Shown here in pieces: positions 1-8,953 of a stretch of DNA of 64,000 nt (positions within the stretch are counted from its first letter, which is position 1; every line of letters begins with the position of its first letter). The stretch comes from Paraflavitalea sp. CAU 1676 (GTDB taxonomy: Bacteria; Bacteroidota; Bacteroidia; Chitinophagales; Chitinophagaceae). The notes below the pieces were generated by a model. That model worked only from the letters and a program-made list of their open reading frames with translations, was not told where the DNA came from and did not search any database. Made by a program: the position numbers and the translations under genes. The DNA lies in assembly GCF_029223285.1 (NCBI RefSeq), contig NZ_JARHUJ010000002.1, forward strand, positions 930,001 through 994,000, given 5' to 3'.

Positions 1-1
1 C

Positions 2-226
2 TCGAGAGGAGTCGCCTGGGGGATATCTGCTGCTGATTATCTCATAAAATATGCGCTGATCATCATCGGATTGACGATCGCTAATTTGGCCATAAACAGG
101 ATCCATCTTTTGCTATCGGCAGCCGCAGCAATACTATTTACCATTTTTGGTTTTCCCCGTACTATCCAGCTATCCTTATCGGGGTGGTCTGGTAATTTTA
201 ATCGGAGTATCGGGGATTTCAATTAG
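2..226 (+). CDS. C-terminal fragment of a membrane protein
   Basis: An open frame runs in from the left edge and stops with TAG at 224-226, giving 74 residues with no start in the window. It contains two hydrophobic stretches, roughly residues 12-29 (rich in Ile, Leu and Ala) and 36-48, separated by a short basic turn, so the fragment reads as the last one or two membrane helices of an integral membrane protein with a short polar tail. The family cannot be named from this piece. The minus-strand frame over the same bases has no features of a real protein. Confidence 0.5.
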   Translation, partial: SRGVAWGISAADYLIKYALIIIGLTIANLAINRIHLLLSAAAAILFTIFGFPRTIQLSLSGWSGNFNRSIGDFN

Positions 227-296
227 TTATTTGTGTCGCATCCTGTTCAAAAACAGGCTGGACAGCAATTGATCAGGCGCCGCAGCCGCCGCCCCC

Positions 297-584
297 TCAC
301 TCCCGGTCTTCCTCCAGGTCGTCATGGTTATCGCCGCCCAGGCTATAGTAGTTGTTTTCTTCATCTTCTTCGCCAATGGCTTCGTCTTCGTCGTCCAGCT
401 CCGACCCGGGCACATCGAGGTCATTGTCTGCTTCCAGCGGCCTTCCTTTCACCACTTCACCCTGCTCGTCCAGCGGCACTTCCTCTCCATGGTTATAGAT
501 ATCTTCCTTCTTGTCGTAAATCGGCAAAGGGAATTGCTTATCTTCTTCCGGATTGGCTTCCAGCTTCTTTACTTTCTTGCTCAT
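297..584 (-). CDS. small highly acidic hypothetical protein
   Basis: The product is 95 residues from the ATG at 584, which has a GGAG Shine-Dalgarno-like sequence a few bases upstream; the frame extends 27 codons further but without such support. The N-terminus is lysine-rich (MSKKVKKLEA). The rest is strongly acidic, with many Asp/Glu runs in the last 40 residues, no hydrophobic core and no cysteine, and is probably largely disordered. Function is unknown. It is a soluble cytoplasmic protein by composition and has no obvious partner next to it. Confidence 0.6.
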   Translation of the reverse strand: MSKKVKKLEANPEEDKQFPLPIYDKKEDIYNHGEEVPLDEQGEVVKGRPLEADNDLDVPGSELDDEDEAIGEEDEENNYYSLGGDNHDDLEEDRE

Positions 585-724
585 AAGGCTCCATTTACTG
601 GTTAATGAATAATCAGGCTTTCTCGAGTCAAAATTAGCAAAATTGCGGCCTGCCCACCGCCCCATTTGTTGTAGACTTTATCGTACTTGTTGTACATTAT
701 ACCCCGACCGCTAATTTGCCGGCT

Positions 725-761
725 GTTCCACAAAATCCAATGCCAGAATCAGTTATATTTG
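725..761 (+). promoter_or_regulatory. candidate promoter of the GH43/GH105 pair
   Basis: TATATTTG at 754-761 is a perfect match to the Bacteroidota -7 consensus TAnnTTTG. It lies 36 nt before the GH43 start at 797. The -33 element is weak (TGTTCC near 725). Pattern match only. Confidence 0.35.
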
Positions 762-796
762 GAGACTTATCCTGCTTAATCAATTTCGACACCTGT

Positions 797-1948
797 ATGA
801 AACAACTGATTGCCTGTTGCCTGCTGATGGCACTGCTCAGTCCGGACGCCAGCGAGGCTCAATCCGGCAAAACCACCACCCAACGCACGTTTACCAATCC
901 GCTGTCCGTCGACTTTGGCGATCCCTATGTTTTGTACGTTAAAGGCGACAAATACTACATGTACGGCACCGGCGCCGGGGCCAACAAAGGTTTTGCTGCC
1001 TACTCATCCACCGACCTCGTAAACTGGAAAAACGAAGGACAGGTCTATTTTCACGACAATAAGAATGGCTGGAGCGACCCGGCTGCCGCCTGGGGCGGCG
1101 CTTACTGGGCGCCCGAAGTATACGCAGTAAAGGGTAAGTTCTACCTGTTCTACAGCGCCCAATGGAAGGAAAACCCAACCAAAGAATTGGAGAACTTCCG
1201 TATCGGAGTAGCAGTAGCCGATAAACCAACCGGCCCCTTCATCGACTTAGCCCAACAACCCATCTTCGACCCGGGTTATCCCATCATCGATGCCAATGTA
1301 CTGTTCGATGCAGACGGCAGGGTCTATCTCTATTATTCCCGCTGCTGTTACAAACATGCAGTAGAAAGCGATGTAGCCACCTGGGCCAACAACAAAGGAT
1401 GGTTCAAGGAGATCGAAGAAAGCTGGGTATATGGGGTAGAACTGAAACCCGATTTCAGCGGTGTGATCGGTGAGCCGGTGCTCTTGTTGCGCCCACCCGT
1501 AAGCATGAACGATAAACAGGCCGAATGGGAAAGCCGCTCGGTAACTTCCCAGGAAGTGAATCGTCGCTGGACGGAAGGCTCTGTCGCCTTCAAAAAAGGG
1601 AATACCTACTTCATGATGTATTCGGCCAACTACTTCGGCGGCAAGAATTATGCCGTGGGTTATGCGACCAGCAGTAGTCCGCTGGGACCTTATACCAAGG
1701 CCGCCAACAATCCGGTGCTGGAGAAGAATGTAGAAAAGGGTGGGGTAGTAACCGGTACCGGCCATAATAGCATCACCTATTCGCCAGATGGTAAAGAGAT
1801 GTTTTGTGTGTACCATGGCCGCACGTCGGCCACCGGCGATCAACGCGTGGTCTTTATCGACCGCATGAAGGTTTCAAAGAACGGGCAACTGGTGGTAGAC
1901 GGTCCAACGACCAAGGCACAGCCAATGCCATCAGGAACAGCCCGGTAA
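797..1948 (+). CDS. secreted glycoside hydrolase family 43 (arabinanase/xylosidase-like)
   Basis: The product is 383 residues from the ATG at 797, chosen because it begins a signal peptide (MKQLIACCLLMALL, cleavage near the AQS at 21-23); the longer frame from 716 has no such leader. GH43 enzymes are inverting five-bladed beta-propeller glycosidases acting on arabinan, xylan or arabinoxylan side chains. The three expected acidic residues are visible: Asp42 (FGDPY, general base), Asp165 (IIDANVLFD, pKa modulator) and Glu260 (WTEGS, general acid). It sits 90 nt before a GH105-like gene, so the pair probably trims plant pectin side chains. Exact substrate cannot be read from sequence. Confidence 0.88.
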   Translation: MKQLIACCLLMALLSPDASEAQSGKTTTQRTFTNPLSVDFGDPYVLYVKGDKYYMYGTGAGANKGFAAYSSTDLVNWKNEGQVYFHDNKNGWSDPAAAWGGAYWAPEVYAVKGKFYLFYSAQWKENPTKELENFRIGVAVADKPTGPFIDLAQQPIFDPGYPIIDANVLFDADGRVYLYYSRCCYKHAVESDVATWANNKGWFKEIEESWVYGVELKPDFSGVIGEPVLLLRPPVSMNDKQAEWESRSVTSQEVNRRWTEGSVAFKKGNTYFMMYSANYFGGKNYAVGYATSSSPLGPYTKAANNPVLEKNVEKGGVVTGTGHNSITYSPDGKEMFCVYHGRTSATGDQRVVFIDRMKVSKNGQLVVDGPTTKAQPMPSGTAR

Positions 1949-2038
1949 GATCTCGGAATTACAAATTACCTGATAGATACCGCAGCTGAAGGAGCCAGCC
2001 TCAAACGCTTCTTGCTGCACGCCAAACAACCAACGCAT

Positions 2039-3205
2039 ATGAAAAGGAATCGATTCGTTAACATCACTCCCTCCCGCTGGAAAATGGTCCTCGCCATTCC
2101 AGCCTTGCTTTTGTTCATTCATTGTTCGCATAAGCCCGTCGGCACATCGGCCGGCAATAGTGGCACGCCCAAAGAAAACAAGATAGACGTATTCAGCTCC
2201 CGCTATATCAAAAGGGCCATGGAGCAGGTGACCGCCTGGCAATTAAGTCACCCCAAACACGCGCCCACCGATTGGACCAATGGCGCCTTCTATGCCGGCG
2301 TAGTGGCGGCCTATCAAACCACCGGTTCCCGCGTGATCCTGGACTCGCTGATGGCCCTGGGCCAACGCACGTCCTGGCAACCGGGCCGGCGCTATGACCA
2401 TGCAGATGACATCGCTATTTCGCAAACCTATATTGATATGTACCGCATAAAAGGCGACCGGTCTATGATCACCGCCACGATCGATACAGTCCAAAAACTG
2501 CGTACCGTACCCGGACCCGAAACCAAGAAAGGATTGATGTGGTGGTGGTGTGATGCACTCTTTATGGGCCCGCCTACGATTGTAAAACTGGGCGTTAGTT
2601 TACAAGACCCTTCTTATTTCGCCCTGAGCGATTCGCTGTTCAAACAAACCTACGATCTGCTGTATAACAAAGAGCAACACCTGTTTGCCCGGGATGCCAG
2701 CTACCTCATCAATGCGAATGGTGAAGGCAAGAGAGAAGCCAATGGTCAAACGGTGTTTTGGTCACGCGGCAATGGATGGGTGATGGGCGGTCTGGTACGC
2801 ATTCTCGAGGAGTTACCAGCCAATTACGCCACCCGTTCATTCTATGAGCAGTTGTACAAGGATATGGCGGCCAAGATCCTTACGCTGCAGCAGGAAGATG
2901 GATTGTGGCGCGCCTCCTTGCTCGATCCCGCTTCTTACCCCGGCGGTGAAGGCAGTGGCAGCGGGTTTTATTGTTACGCTCTGGCCTGGGGCATCAATCA
3001 TGGCTTGCTGGATGCAGCTACCTACAGTCCTGCTGTACGTAAAGCCTGGCAGGGACTCAATACCCTGGTATCGGCCGAAGGCAGGGTAGGCTGGGTGCAA
3101 CCCATCGGCGCCGACCCCAGGAGAAACTTCAATGCCGAGAGCTATGAAGTGTATGGTGCCGGCGCTTTTCTGCTGGCAGGATCGGAGGTCATAAAACTGA
3201 AATAA
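2039..3205 (+). CDS. GH88/GH105-family unsaturated glucuronyl/rhamnogalacturonyl hydrolase
   Basis: The product is 388 residues from the ATG at 2039. The leader ends in LLLFIHC, so Cys29 could be a lipidation site and the enzyme a lipoprotein. The family folds as an (alpha/alpha)6 barrel and hydrates the 4,5-unsaturated uronic acid left by polysaccharide lyases. Supporting motifs are YDHADDIA near 119-126, WWWCDALFMGPP near 168-178 with Asp172 as the likely catalytic acid, FWSRGNGW, and GSGSGFYCYALAWGINHGLL near the C-terminus. With the upstream GH43 it fits rhamnogalacturonan/arabinan use. Choice between GH88 and GH105 is by resemblance to YteR/YesR proteins. Confidence 0.85.
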   Translation: MKRNRFVNITPSRWKMVLAIPALLLFIHCSHKPVGTSAGNSGTPKENKIDVFSSRYIKRAMEQVTAWQLSHPKHAPTDWTNGAFYAGVVAAYQTTGSRVILDSLMALGQRTSWQPGRRYDHADDIAISQTYIDMYRIKGDRSMITATIDTVQKLRTVPGPETKKGLMWWWCDALFMGPPTIVKLGVSLQDPSYFALSDSLFKQTYDLLYNKEQHLFARDASYLINANGEGKREANGQTVFWSRGNGWVMGGLVRILEELPANYATRSFYEQLYKDMAAKILTLQQEDGLWRASLLDPASYPGGEGSGSGFYCYALAWGINHGLLDAATYSPAVRKAWQGLNTLVSAEGRVGWVQPIGADPRRNFNAESYEVYGAGAFLLAGSEVIKLK

Positions 3206-3207
3206 AT

Positions 3208-3981
3208 ATGGAGGAATCAAATAAAGTATCCGGGAAGTGGAGAGTGCGTCTGGACAGGTTAAAAAGAATCTTTAACCCTCCGGATAAGAGAACGCTGATC
3301 CAAAACGAACTCCTGAAACTTAATTCAAAACTTATATTACAGGGAACTTCAATTATTGACAAAAACAGGCAATCTCAAATATTCACTGGTCTTGAAGATG
3401 GTTCAACAAGTATTGACTTTTGGGAAAACGGGATATGCTGGCATTCCCAATTATTAACCAAAGTTACAGACGCCGCGCTGGCTGCTTATTTATGGAACGA
3501 CGTTAGGGCAAACAGTACCTTTATTGAAAAAGAAATTTCAACCATTTGTTTCATAGAAGGAAGAAAGCAGATTGAAATTAGTAGCCAGGAATACATTAAG
3601 TGGCGTTGGGAAAATCTTGTTTATTCAGAAAACGATCTTGAAAATGAATTAATCTGTTTGTTGAAGAGAGACGACCGGATCAATAGGCTGATGACTTTTC
3701 ATCAGTTGTGGGATTTGGGGCTAAGCAGGTATATCGGGCATTATGGCGATCAATTAAAAAACGACCTTTTGAGAGCCAAAGTGCAAAACGGTACCATTGA
3801 GGTACGAACCGAGGAAATGGCTCGTAAAGATTATAGCAATGGCGGCTATCAATGTCTTGGAAAAGGTGACGCAAAAACGGCGTATAAGGCAATCCTCGAC
3901 AATTTACCGTCCGACATAGATTGGGCGGAATACCAAACACTGGAACAATATATTGCCAGGACCGGCGCGCCTGCATCCTGA
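3208..3981 (+). CDS. hypothetical protein, AT-richer than neighbours
   Basis: A 257-residue soluble protein starting 2 nt after the GH105 stop. It has no signal peptide, no membrane segment and no motif that I recognise. It is rich in Trp, Tyr, Asn, Glu and Lys. Its codons are visibly AT-richer than those of the flanking glycosidase genes, which suggests separate ancestry even though it is positioned as an operon member. The following short gene starts 28 nt after its stop and has similar composition. The size and composition resemble immunity-type proteins of bacterial conflict loci, but nothing specific supports that. Confidence 0.6.
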   Translation: MEESNKVSGKWRVRLDRLKRIFNPPDKRTLIQNELLKLNSKLILQGTSIIDKNRQSQIFTGLEDGSTSIDFWENGICWHSQLLTKVTDAALAAYLWNDVRANSTFIEKEISTICFIEGRKQIEISSQEYIKWRWENLVYSENDLENELICLLKRDDRINRLMTFHQLWDLGLSRYIGHYGDQLKNDLLRAKVQNGTIEVRTEEMARKDYSNGGYQCLGKGDAKTAYKAILDNLPSDIDWAEYQTLEQYIARTGAPAS

Positions 3982-4009
3982 TCAAGACTCCACAGTAACA
4001 CTTTTTCCC

Positions 4010-4420
4010 ATGACAAGCATCATCGTATCCAAATCAGTAACACCGACGGTCATCATCGGCTTCCTGCAAAACCGCTTGCGGGAACTCAATATTGCCGATA
4101 GTGAAATTGAACACAGTCTGCACAATCTTTCTCGGGAGGCGATTAAGGTGATTGATGTTCATTTTGAAAACAGAGACCATCTTTCTTCAGAAGACCTGTA
4201 TTACGATGAAGTAACTTACGAATACAACCAATTTATTCTTCAGCTCCAATCGATCAACTTAAAGCATGATCAGCGCCGGAAACTGTTTTTTGTTGTCACA
4301 AAATTGTTTGACCAAATAGCTTTGGAAGCCAGGCAGGAGCAAATCCCCCTTTTGGCAGATATCGCCTTTGAATCGATAAGAAAAATCCTTGAACTTAATG
4401 ATGCAACGAGTAATACCTGA
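4010..4420 (+). CDS. hypothetical protein
   Basis: A 136-residue protein from the ATG at 4010 (the frame extends to 3953 but overlaps the previous gene). It is predicted mainly helical, acidic and soluble, with regular Leu/Ile spacing through residues 15-130 and no known motif. It shares the AT-rich composition of the preceding gene, and a terminator follows within 30 nt, so the two probably form one transcription unit. Function unknown. Confidence 0.55.
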   Translation: MTSIIVSKSVTPTVIIGFLQNRLRELNIADSEIEHSLHNLSREAIKVIDVHFENRDHLSSEDLYYDEVTYEYNQFILQLQSINLKHDQRRKLFFVVTKLFDQIALEARQEQIPLLADIAFESIRKILELNDATSNT

Positions 4421-4450
4421 ATCACACAAGTAAGCATGAGCAACTTACAA

Positions 4451-4487
4451 ACAGGCAGCCCCGCATAAGGAGCTGCCTGTTTTGTTT
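4451..4487 (+). terminator. rho-independent terminator
   Basis: ACAGGCAGC (4451-4459) pairs with GCTGCCTGT (4472-4480), a perfect 9-bp stem with a 12-nt loop followed by TTTGTTTG. It ends the 797-4420 group before the convergent gene at 4511. Confidence 0.8.
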
Positions 4488-4510
4488 GTCCGACCTGTTA
4501 AAGAACCTCC

Positions 4511-5701
4511 CTATGGTTTTATCCAGGAATCTTCGTACGCATTTTTCATGATGGTCGTATAGAAAGTAAAGCCGTTGTTCAATGCATTGGTGAAGAAGAC
4601 CAGCTCAACATCGCCGGGAAATTTCATGATCAGGGTCTGCAAGCCGGGATCGGGATTATCGGCCTTTTCGTTGGCATTGACATCGTTCATCAACGCGCCG
4701 TCCTTACCATACGATTGCCCCTTACTGGTATTGGGGCCGTCTTCTGCATCCAGTCCATAGCGATTGGTGAGCAATACTTCCTGCTGGGACTTGGTAAGCA
4801 CTTTTTCGGAGTGGAATACATAGGCCATCACTTTGGCCACCTGAAAAGCAGACATGTAGTAACCACCGCCGCCGGCGATCAGTTTCCAGTCGCCCAGGGT
4901 ACGGCCAGCCGTCGCAGGCGTCGTTTCATTGTACATGAGCGTTACAGTAGACCGGTCTTCCGGTGAACAAAAGACCATGCCGGTTTCTGACGGCGTGAAG
5001 ACCAGGTTTTGCATCAGCTGCGTATAGCGTACAGCGAGGTATTCGGCAAAACTGGCGGTATCCTTATTGCTGAGGTTATAAGACTCCGTATTGGTAGCAC
5101 CTGCTTTATCATTGATGTAGGTGAACATGATGCGGAACAAGGCAAAGTTCACGTTGCTGTAGTTGTATCCTTTGGCTTCATTCACAACACCGGCAGCGAT
5201 GCAGGTTTTGAGTGAATTATAGTCTGTACCGTATCGGATATCGTCGGTAGTGAGCCCTGCCTTGTGGGTGAGCAACTGGTGAAAGGTGATCGATTTCACT
5301 TTGTTGCCCAAGGTCCAGGATTTGGGCAGCCATTTGTAAATAGAGTCTTCCAGTTTGATCTGTTTGTAATCCAGCAGTTTCACTGCGCCTACGGCGGTGA
5401 GCCACTTGGTGACGCTGGCGATATTCATTTCTTTGTATACACTGTGGGGCACGGGGCCATCCTGGCTCATACGGGCGAATCCGCGGGCAGCGCTATCAGC
5501 CCATTGGCCTTTGTGGTTGATCATGAAGGTATACCCGACGGCTTTGCTACCCAGGGCCGTAATGATGTTTTCCTTGAACTTTTTGGGACTGAATACCTTG
5601 TCGTTCGATTGGATGTCATCGATCGTTTTTTTCTGGCAGGCTGTAAAGGCCAGGGTGAGCGACAGTGCGGAAACAGCGAGGCAAAGCGATGTTGTTTTCA
5701 T
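4511..5701 (-). CDS. serine beta-lactamase-like (class C/penicillin-binding) lipoprotein
   Basis: A 396-residue protein with a lipoprotein signal (LAFTAC, lipidated Cys22). It belongs to the large serine hydrolase family related to class C beta-lactamases and D-amino-acid peptidases. The nucleophile motif SxxK is S96-V-T-K99 and the second-shell Tyr motif is Y181-S-N183. The C-terminal third keeps a glycine-rich region (AGGGGYYMS) typical of the fold. It would act in the periplasm or on the cell surface as an esterase or peptidase; resistance to beta-lactams cannot be inferred. It is divergent from the protease-nuclease gene at 5908, with 206 nt between them. Confidence 0.85.
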   Translation of the reverse strand: MKTTSLCLAVSALSLTLAFTACQKKTIDDIQSNDKVFSPKKFKENIITALGSKAVGYTFMINHKGQWADSAARGFARMSQDGPVPHSVYKEMNIASVTKWLTAVGAVKLLDYKQIKLEDSIYKWLPKSWTLGNKVKSITFHQLLTHKAGLTTDDIRYGTDYNSLKTCIAAGVVNEAKGYNYSNVNFALFRIMFTYINDKAGATNTESYNLSNKDTASFAEYLAVRYTQLMQNLVFTPSETGMVFCSPEDRSTVTLMYNETTPATAGRTLGDWKLIAGGGGYYMSAFQVAKVMAYVFHSEKVLTKSQQEVLLTNRYGLDAEDGPNTSKGQSYGKDGALMNDVNANEKADNPDPGLQTLIMKFPGDVELVFFTNALNNGFTFYTTIMKNAYEDSWIKP

Positions 5702-5907
5702 TGTTAGTGGCTTTGATTTGTGGGTTCAAAACTAACAAGCGGCAGCGGGCTGCCAGGGGCAGTTTAACGGATGGGCTGTTTGACTTAATGGATAGAAGGG
5801 GTGAAGACTACGCATTCAATTCAGGTGTTTTGACGGTCGGAGATGCAATTATAGGATCGTAGCTTACCGGTGCGGCAAAACGTGTTCCTCACAAAAAAAC
5901 TTATTGT

Positions 5908-7785
5908 ATGAACAGACTTGAATCGCTCCAGAACGATCCCGTTTTAATGGCCGAACTGACGCAACGCATCAACGATGGCAGAACCTTTGCCCGGGGGCAA
6001 AACATCGGCGCCCGCGACGGCCAGTTCAAACGCTTTGTAGAAGGAACCTTCATCGAATCGGGTGGCATTACGCAAGGCAGTCTCGAAGCCGTGATACTCG
6101 ACTTCTTACGGCCCTGCCTGCTCATCAAGAACAATAATTTCCAGGTTCCCGAATCGGATACCTGGAAAAGCCGGCTTGAACCCTATCGCCGGGTGATTGA
6201 ACAACGTATACCCAGCATCGGCCGGGTGGAACTAAAATTCCACCCAAAAATGAAATGGGCTGGTACGGCATGGCTCATCTCTCCCAACATGATCGTCACC
6301 AACCGCCATGTGGCCGCCGAATTCGCCCGCAATGGCAACAATGGTCCTGTGTTCCTGCGCAACTCCCTCGGCGTTACTCTCGAAGCCTCCATCGATTTCC
6401 GGGAAGAATACGATAACAACAACGGCAGCCCCATAGAAATTGCCGTAGAGAAAGTGATCTATCTCGCCGATGAAGCACAACCGGATATTGCCATCCTGAA
6501 ACTAGCCTCCAATACGTTCGCGCTGGAACCCATACCGCTGCTGACTACGCCCGTTAAAGCCAACAATGAATTGGTGGTCATAGGGTACCCCGCGTATGAT
6601 CCGGTACGCAACCCCCTGAAGCCTGAAGACGTTAAACGCATCTTCAACGATATCTTCACGTTCAAACGCCTGTCGCCGGGCCTGGTATTGAATGAAGAAG
6701 TACACCCCAAGGTATTCAGTCACGATGCTACCACCCTGGGCGGCAATTCCGGATCGGCCGTACTGGACCTGCGGACCGGACAGATCGCCGGCCTCCACTT
6801 TAGCGGCGTTTTTCACGAAGCCAACTACGCCGTGACCGCCACGGCCATCCTGGAAGCCCTCACATCCGTGCACGTACAGGTACCCTCCGTCGTTACCCCC
6901 GTGGTAACCATTCCCGATCCGGTGGATGAAGAAGATGCGATTGAACTATCTACCAATGAACTAACGGCCACAGACTATAGCGACCGTGAAGGATATGATG
7001 AAACATTTCTCGGCGACGATGCCGTCGTTCCGCTGCCGGTAATAAAGGATAGCGACAACATCCTGAAGTTTGGCGATGATGAATCAGTGCTTCACTATCA
7101 TCACTTTTCCGTGACGATGAACCAGGCAAGAAGGATGTGTTTCTACAGTGCAGTGAACATCAATGGCGAAGAGTCGCGCAAAACCAAACGTCCCGGCTGG
7201 AAACTCGACCCGCGCATACCCAAAGCGATGCAGATCATGAAAGAGTGTTACGGCAATCCGCCCAAATTCGCGCGGGGACATATGACGCGTCGCGAAGATC
7301 CGGCCTGGGGCACCACCGTTGCCCTGGCAACCCTGGGTAATGCAGATTCCATGCACGTTACGAATACGGTGCCGCAAATGCAGCCCTTCAATGGAGGGAT
7401 ATGGCTGGGCCTGGAAGATTATGCCCTGCAAAATGCCCGCGGCGATGCCATGAAGATCAGCGTATTTACCGGCCCGTTCTTTACCGATCATGATCCCACC
7501 CGGTATGACGTTGCTATCCCCGTAGAGTTCTGGAAAGTCATCGCCTTTATCCACGACGAAACCAATGAACTGTGCGCTACCGGCTATTTCATGTCGCAAA
7601 AGAGTTTCCTGCAACCAGAGGAATTTGTTTTTGGCGGATACAAAACGTATCAGACAACGATCAGGAGCATCGAGCAGCGGGCCGGTATCAGTTTCGGGAA
7701 CCTGGCAGCGCTGGACCCCTACCGGGGTGAGGAACTGGCGCTCTCATCGCTTGAAAACTTTTCGCAAATACGGTTCAAACGTTGA
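5908..7785 (+). CDS. trypsin-like protease fused to DNA/RNA non-specific endonuclease
   Basis: A 625-residue, two-enzyme protein without a signal peptide. Residues 1-100 are a helical N-terminal region. Residues ~105-320 are a trypsin-like protease with His134 (TNRHVAA), Asp193 (QPDIAILKL) and Ser281 (GGNSGSAV). An acidic low-complexity linker (~330-395) follows. Residues ~395-610 are a NUC1/NucA-type endonuclease with the ARGH motif (His458 as general base; the usual first Asp is Ala455), the TNTVPQ motif (Asn486) and FNGGIW with Glu503 (metal site). It faces the STAND/protease operon 18 nt away. Inference: the protease controls, or is controlled together with, a toxic nuclease in an abortive defence response. 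Confidence 0.88.
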   Translation: MNRLESLQNDPVLMAELTQRINDGRTFARGQNIGARDGQFKRFVEGTFIESGGITQGSLEAVILDFLRPCLLIKNNNFQVPESDTWKSRLEPYRRVIEQRIPSIGRVELKFHPKMKWAGTAWLISPNMIVTNRHVAAEFARNGNNGPVFLRNSLGVTLEASIDFREEYDNNNGSPIEIAVEKVIYLADEAQPDIAILKLASNTFALEPIPLLTTPVKANNELVVIGYPAYDPVRNPLKPEDVKRIFNDIFTFKRLSPGLVLNEEVHPKVFSHDATTLGGNSGSAVLDLRTGQIAGLHFSGVFHEANYAVTATAILEALTSVHVQVPSVVTPVVTIPDPVDEEDAIELSTNELTATDYSDREGYDETFLGDDAVVPLPVIKDSDNILKFGDDESVLHYHHFSVTMNQARRMCFYSAVNINGEESRKTKRPGWKLDPRIPKAMQIMKECYGNPPKFARGHMTRREDPAWGTTVALATLGNADSMHVTNTVPQMQPFNGGIWLGLEDYALQNARGDAMKISVFTGPFFTDHDPTRYDVAIPVEFWKVIAFIHDETNELCATGYFMSQKSFLQPEEFVFGGYKTYQTTIRSIEQRAGISFGNLAALDPYRGEELALSSLENFSQIRFKR

Positions 7786-7802
7786 TGACATGCCGTGAAC
7801 CA

Positions 7803-8936
7803 TCAATTGTTGTCGATCTCATTACTGATGGCCGCGAAATGTTGCTGCAGGTGATTGAATAGGTCGATGAGGGTGGTTCCTTCATTTATCCAGCCAACTG
7901 ACTTTCCCTGGTATTGAACACCCTCTACCAGTTGACTGGCGCGATGGAGGGCGATTACCTGCCAGTTGTCGTTGAACACCGGTGAGCCCGATGAACCTTT
8001 CTCCGTATCGGTGAAATAACGCACAACAGGCGCTGTACTTTCATAAATATGATTGTTGCGGATGGCCACCTTCTTGGCGTGCCCAAACGGATGCTGGATG
8101 ATATTGACCGATTGGGGATTGGTAACATTCACCAGGATAGCGTGCGGAAAACGCGCCGGGGCAAAACGGTTCACCGGATTCTTCAACCGAAGTATGGCAT
8201 AATCGAGCGCGGCATCTGAAGCTACTACCTCCAGTGCGGCTACGGCAACGCCCATCACATTGTCTGCATTGTAGTCGAACTCCACAATGGTCGCCTTGCC
8301 CTGTAACATAAAATCGGCTGGCAATGCATCCGGTTCATTTTCATTCCTGGCTTCTATTACGTGGTAATTGGTAATGATGAGTTCTTTTGTCAGCAACCAA
8401 CCGGTACCAGCATACACGATGGGAGAGCCGTCGCCCCGCTTGGCCGGCACGCCATTGTCGTACCGCGGCACCTGCATCCGGGCAACCCCTTCGCCGGCTT
8501 TGACGCCCGCCTGCAGCCAGGCGTAGGATACCATATCATCCTGGTGCACGATCCTTTCTTTCACGATCTTATCGATCATCGGTTGGGCCGGAGCCTGTGG
8601 ATGAACGATTGGCGCTGTTTTACCGGATTGTGCCTCCACTTTTGCCATCGCTTTCTGGACGATCTCAAACTCCGCCGGAAATGACCGGGTGTACCTCGAT
8701 GCATAATACAACCAGCTATAGAACGGTACAGAACCATCCGACAAAGCCACCGTATTGTTCAACCGGTCGAGGTCGAGATCAAGTTGTACTTGTTCGGAAG
8801 GATCGGCCCATAACAATCCCTTAAACAGTTTATTGACATCCGAAAGAAAGATCTTGCGGATCGACTGGGGGTAGCCGATGGTTGTTAAGATAGCGTCCGC
8901 TAATATATCGCGTTCCGCACTCGTCAGAAATGCCAT
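7803..8936 (-). CDS. adaptor (effector-associated-like) domain plus trypsin-like protease
   Basis: A 377-residue cytoplasmic protein, last gene of the three-gene operon (17 nt after the STAND gene). Residues ~1-100 form a small helical domain beginning LTSAERD, resembling the effector-associated domains (EAD) that mediate homotypic contacts in STAND-centred conflict systems. Residues ~130-360 are a trypsin-like protease with His192 (TNYHVIE), Asp245 (ALDYAIL) and Ser316 (KGSSGSP). The start of the P-loop protein encoded at 11488 is similar in pattern (LTINERD), so the two may dock through this domain. Likely role: a protease effector or signal relay released by the ATPase. The EAD assignment is by eye. 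Confidence 0.82.
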   Translation of the reverse strand: MAFLTSAERDILADAILTTIGYPQSIRKIFLSDVNKLFKGLLWADPSEQVQLDLDLDRLNNTVALSDGSVPFYSWLYYASRYTRSFPAEFEIVQKAMAKVEAQSGKTAPIVHPQAPAQPMIDKIVKERIVHQDDMVSYAWLQAGVKAGEGVARMQVPRYDNGVPAKRGDGSPIVYAGTGWLLTKELIITNYHVIEARNENEPDALPADFMLQGKATIVEFDYNADNVMGVAVAALEVVASDAALDYAILRLKNPVNRFAPARFPHAILVNVTNPQSVNIIQHPFGHAKKVAIRNNHIYESTAPVVRYFTDTEKGSSGSPVFNDNWQVIALHRASQLVEGVQYQGKSVGWINEGTTLIDLFNHLQQHFAAISNEIDNN

Positions 8937-8953
8937 AGGCCGTGGAGGTTGAA

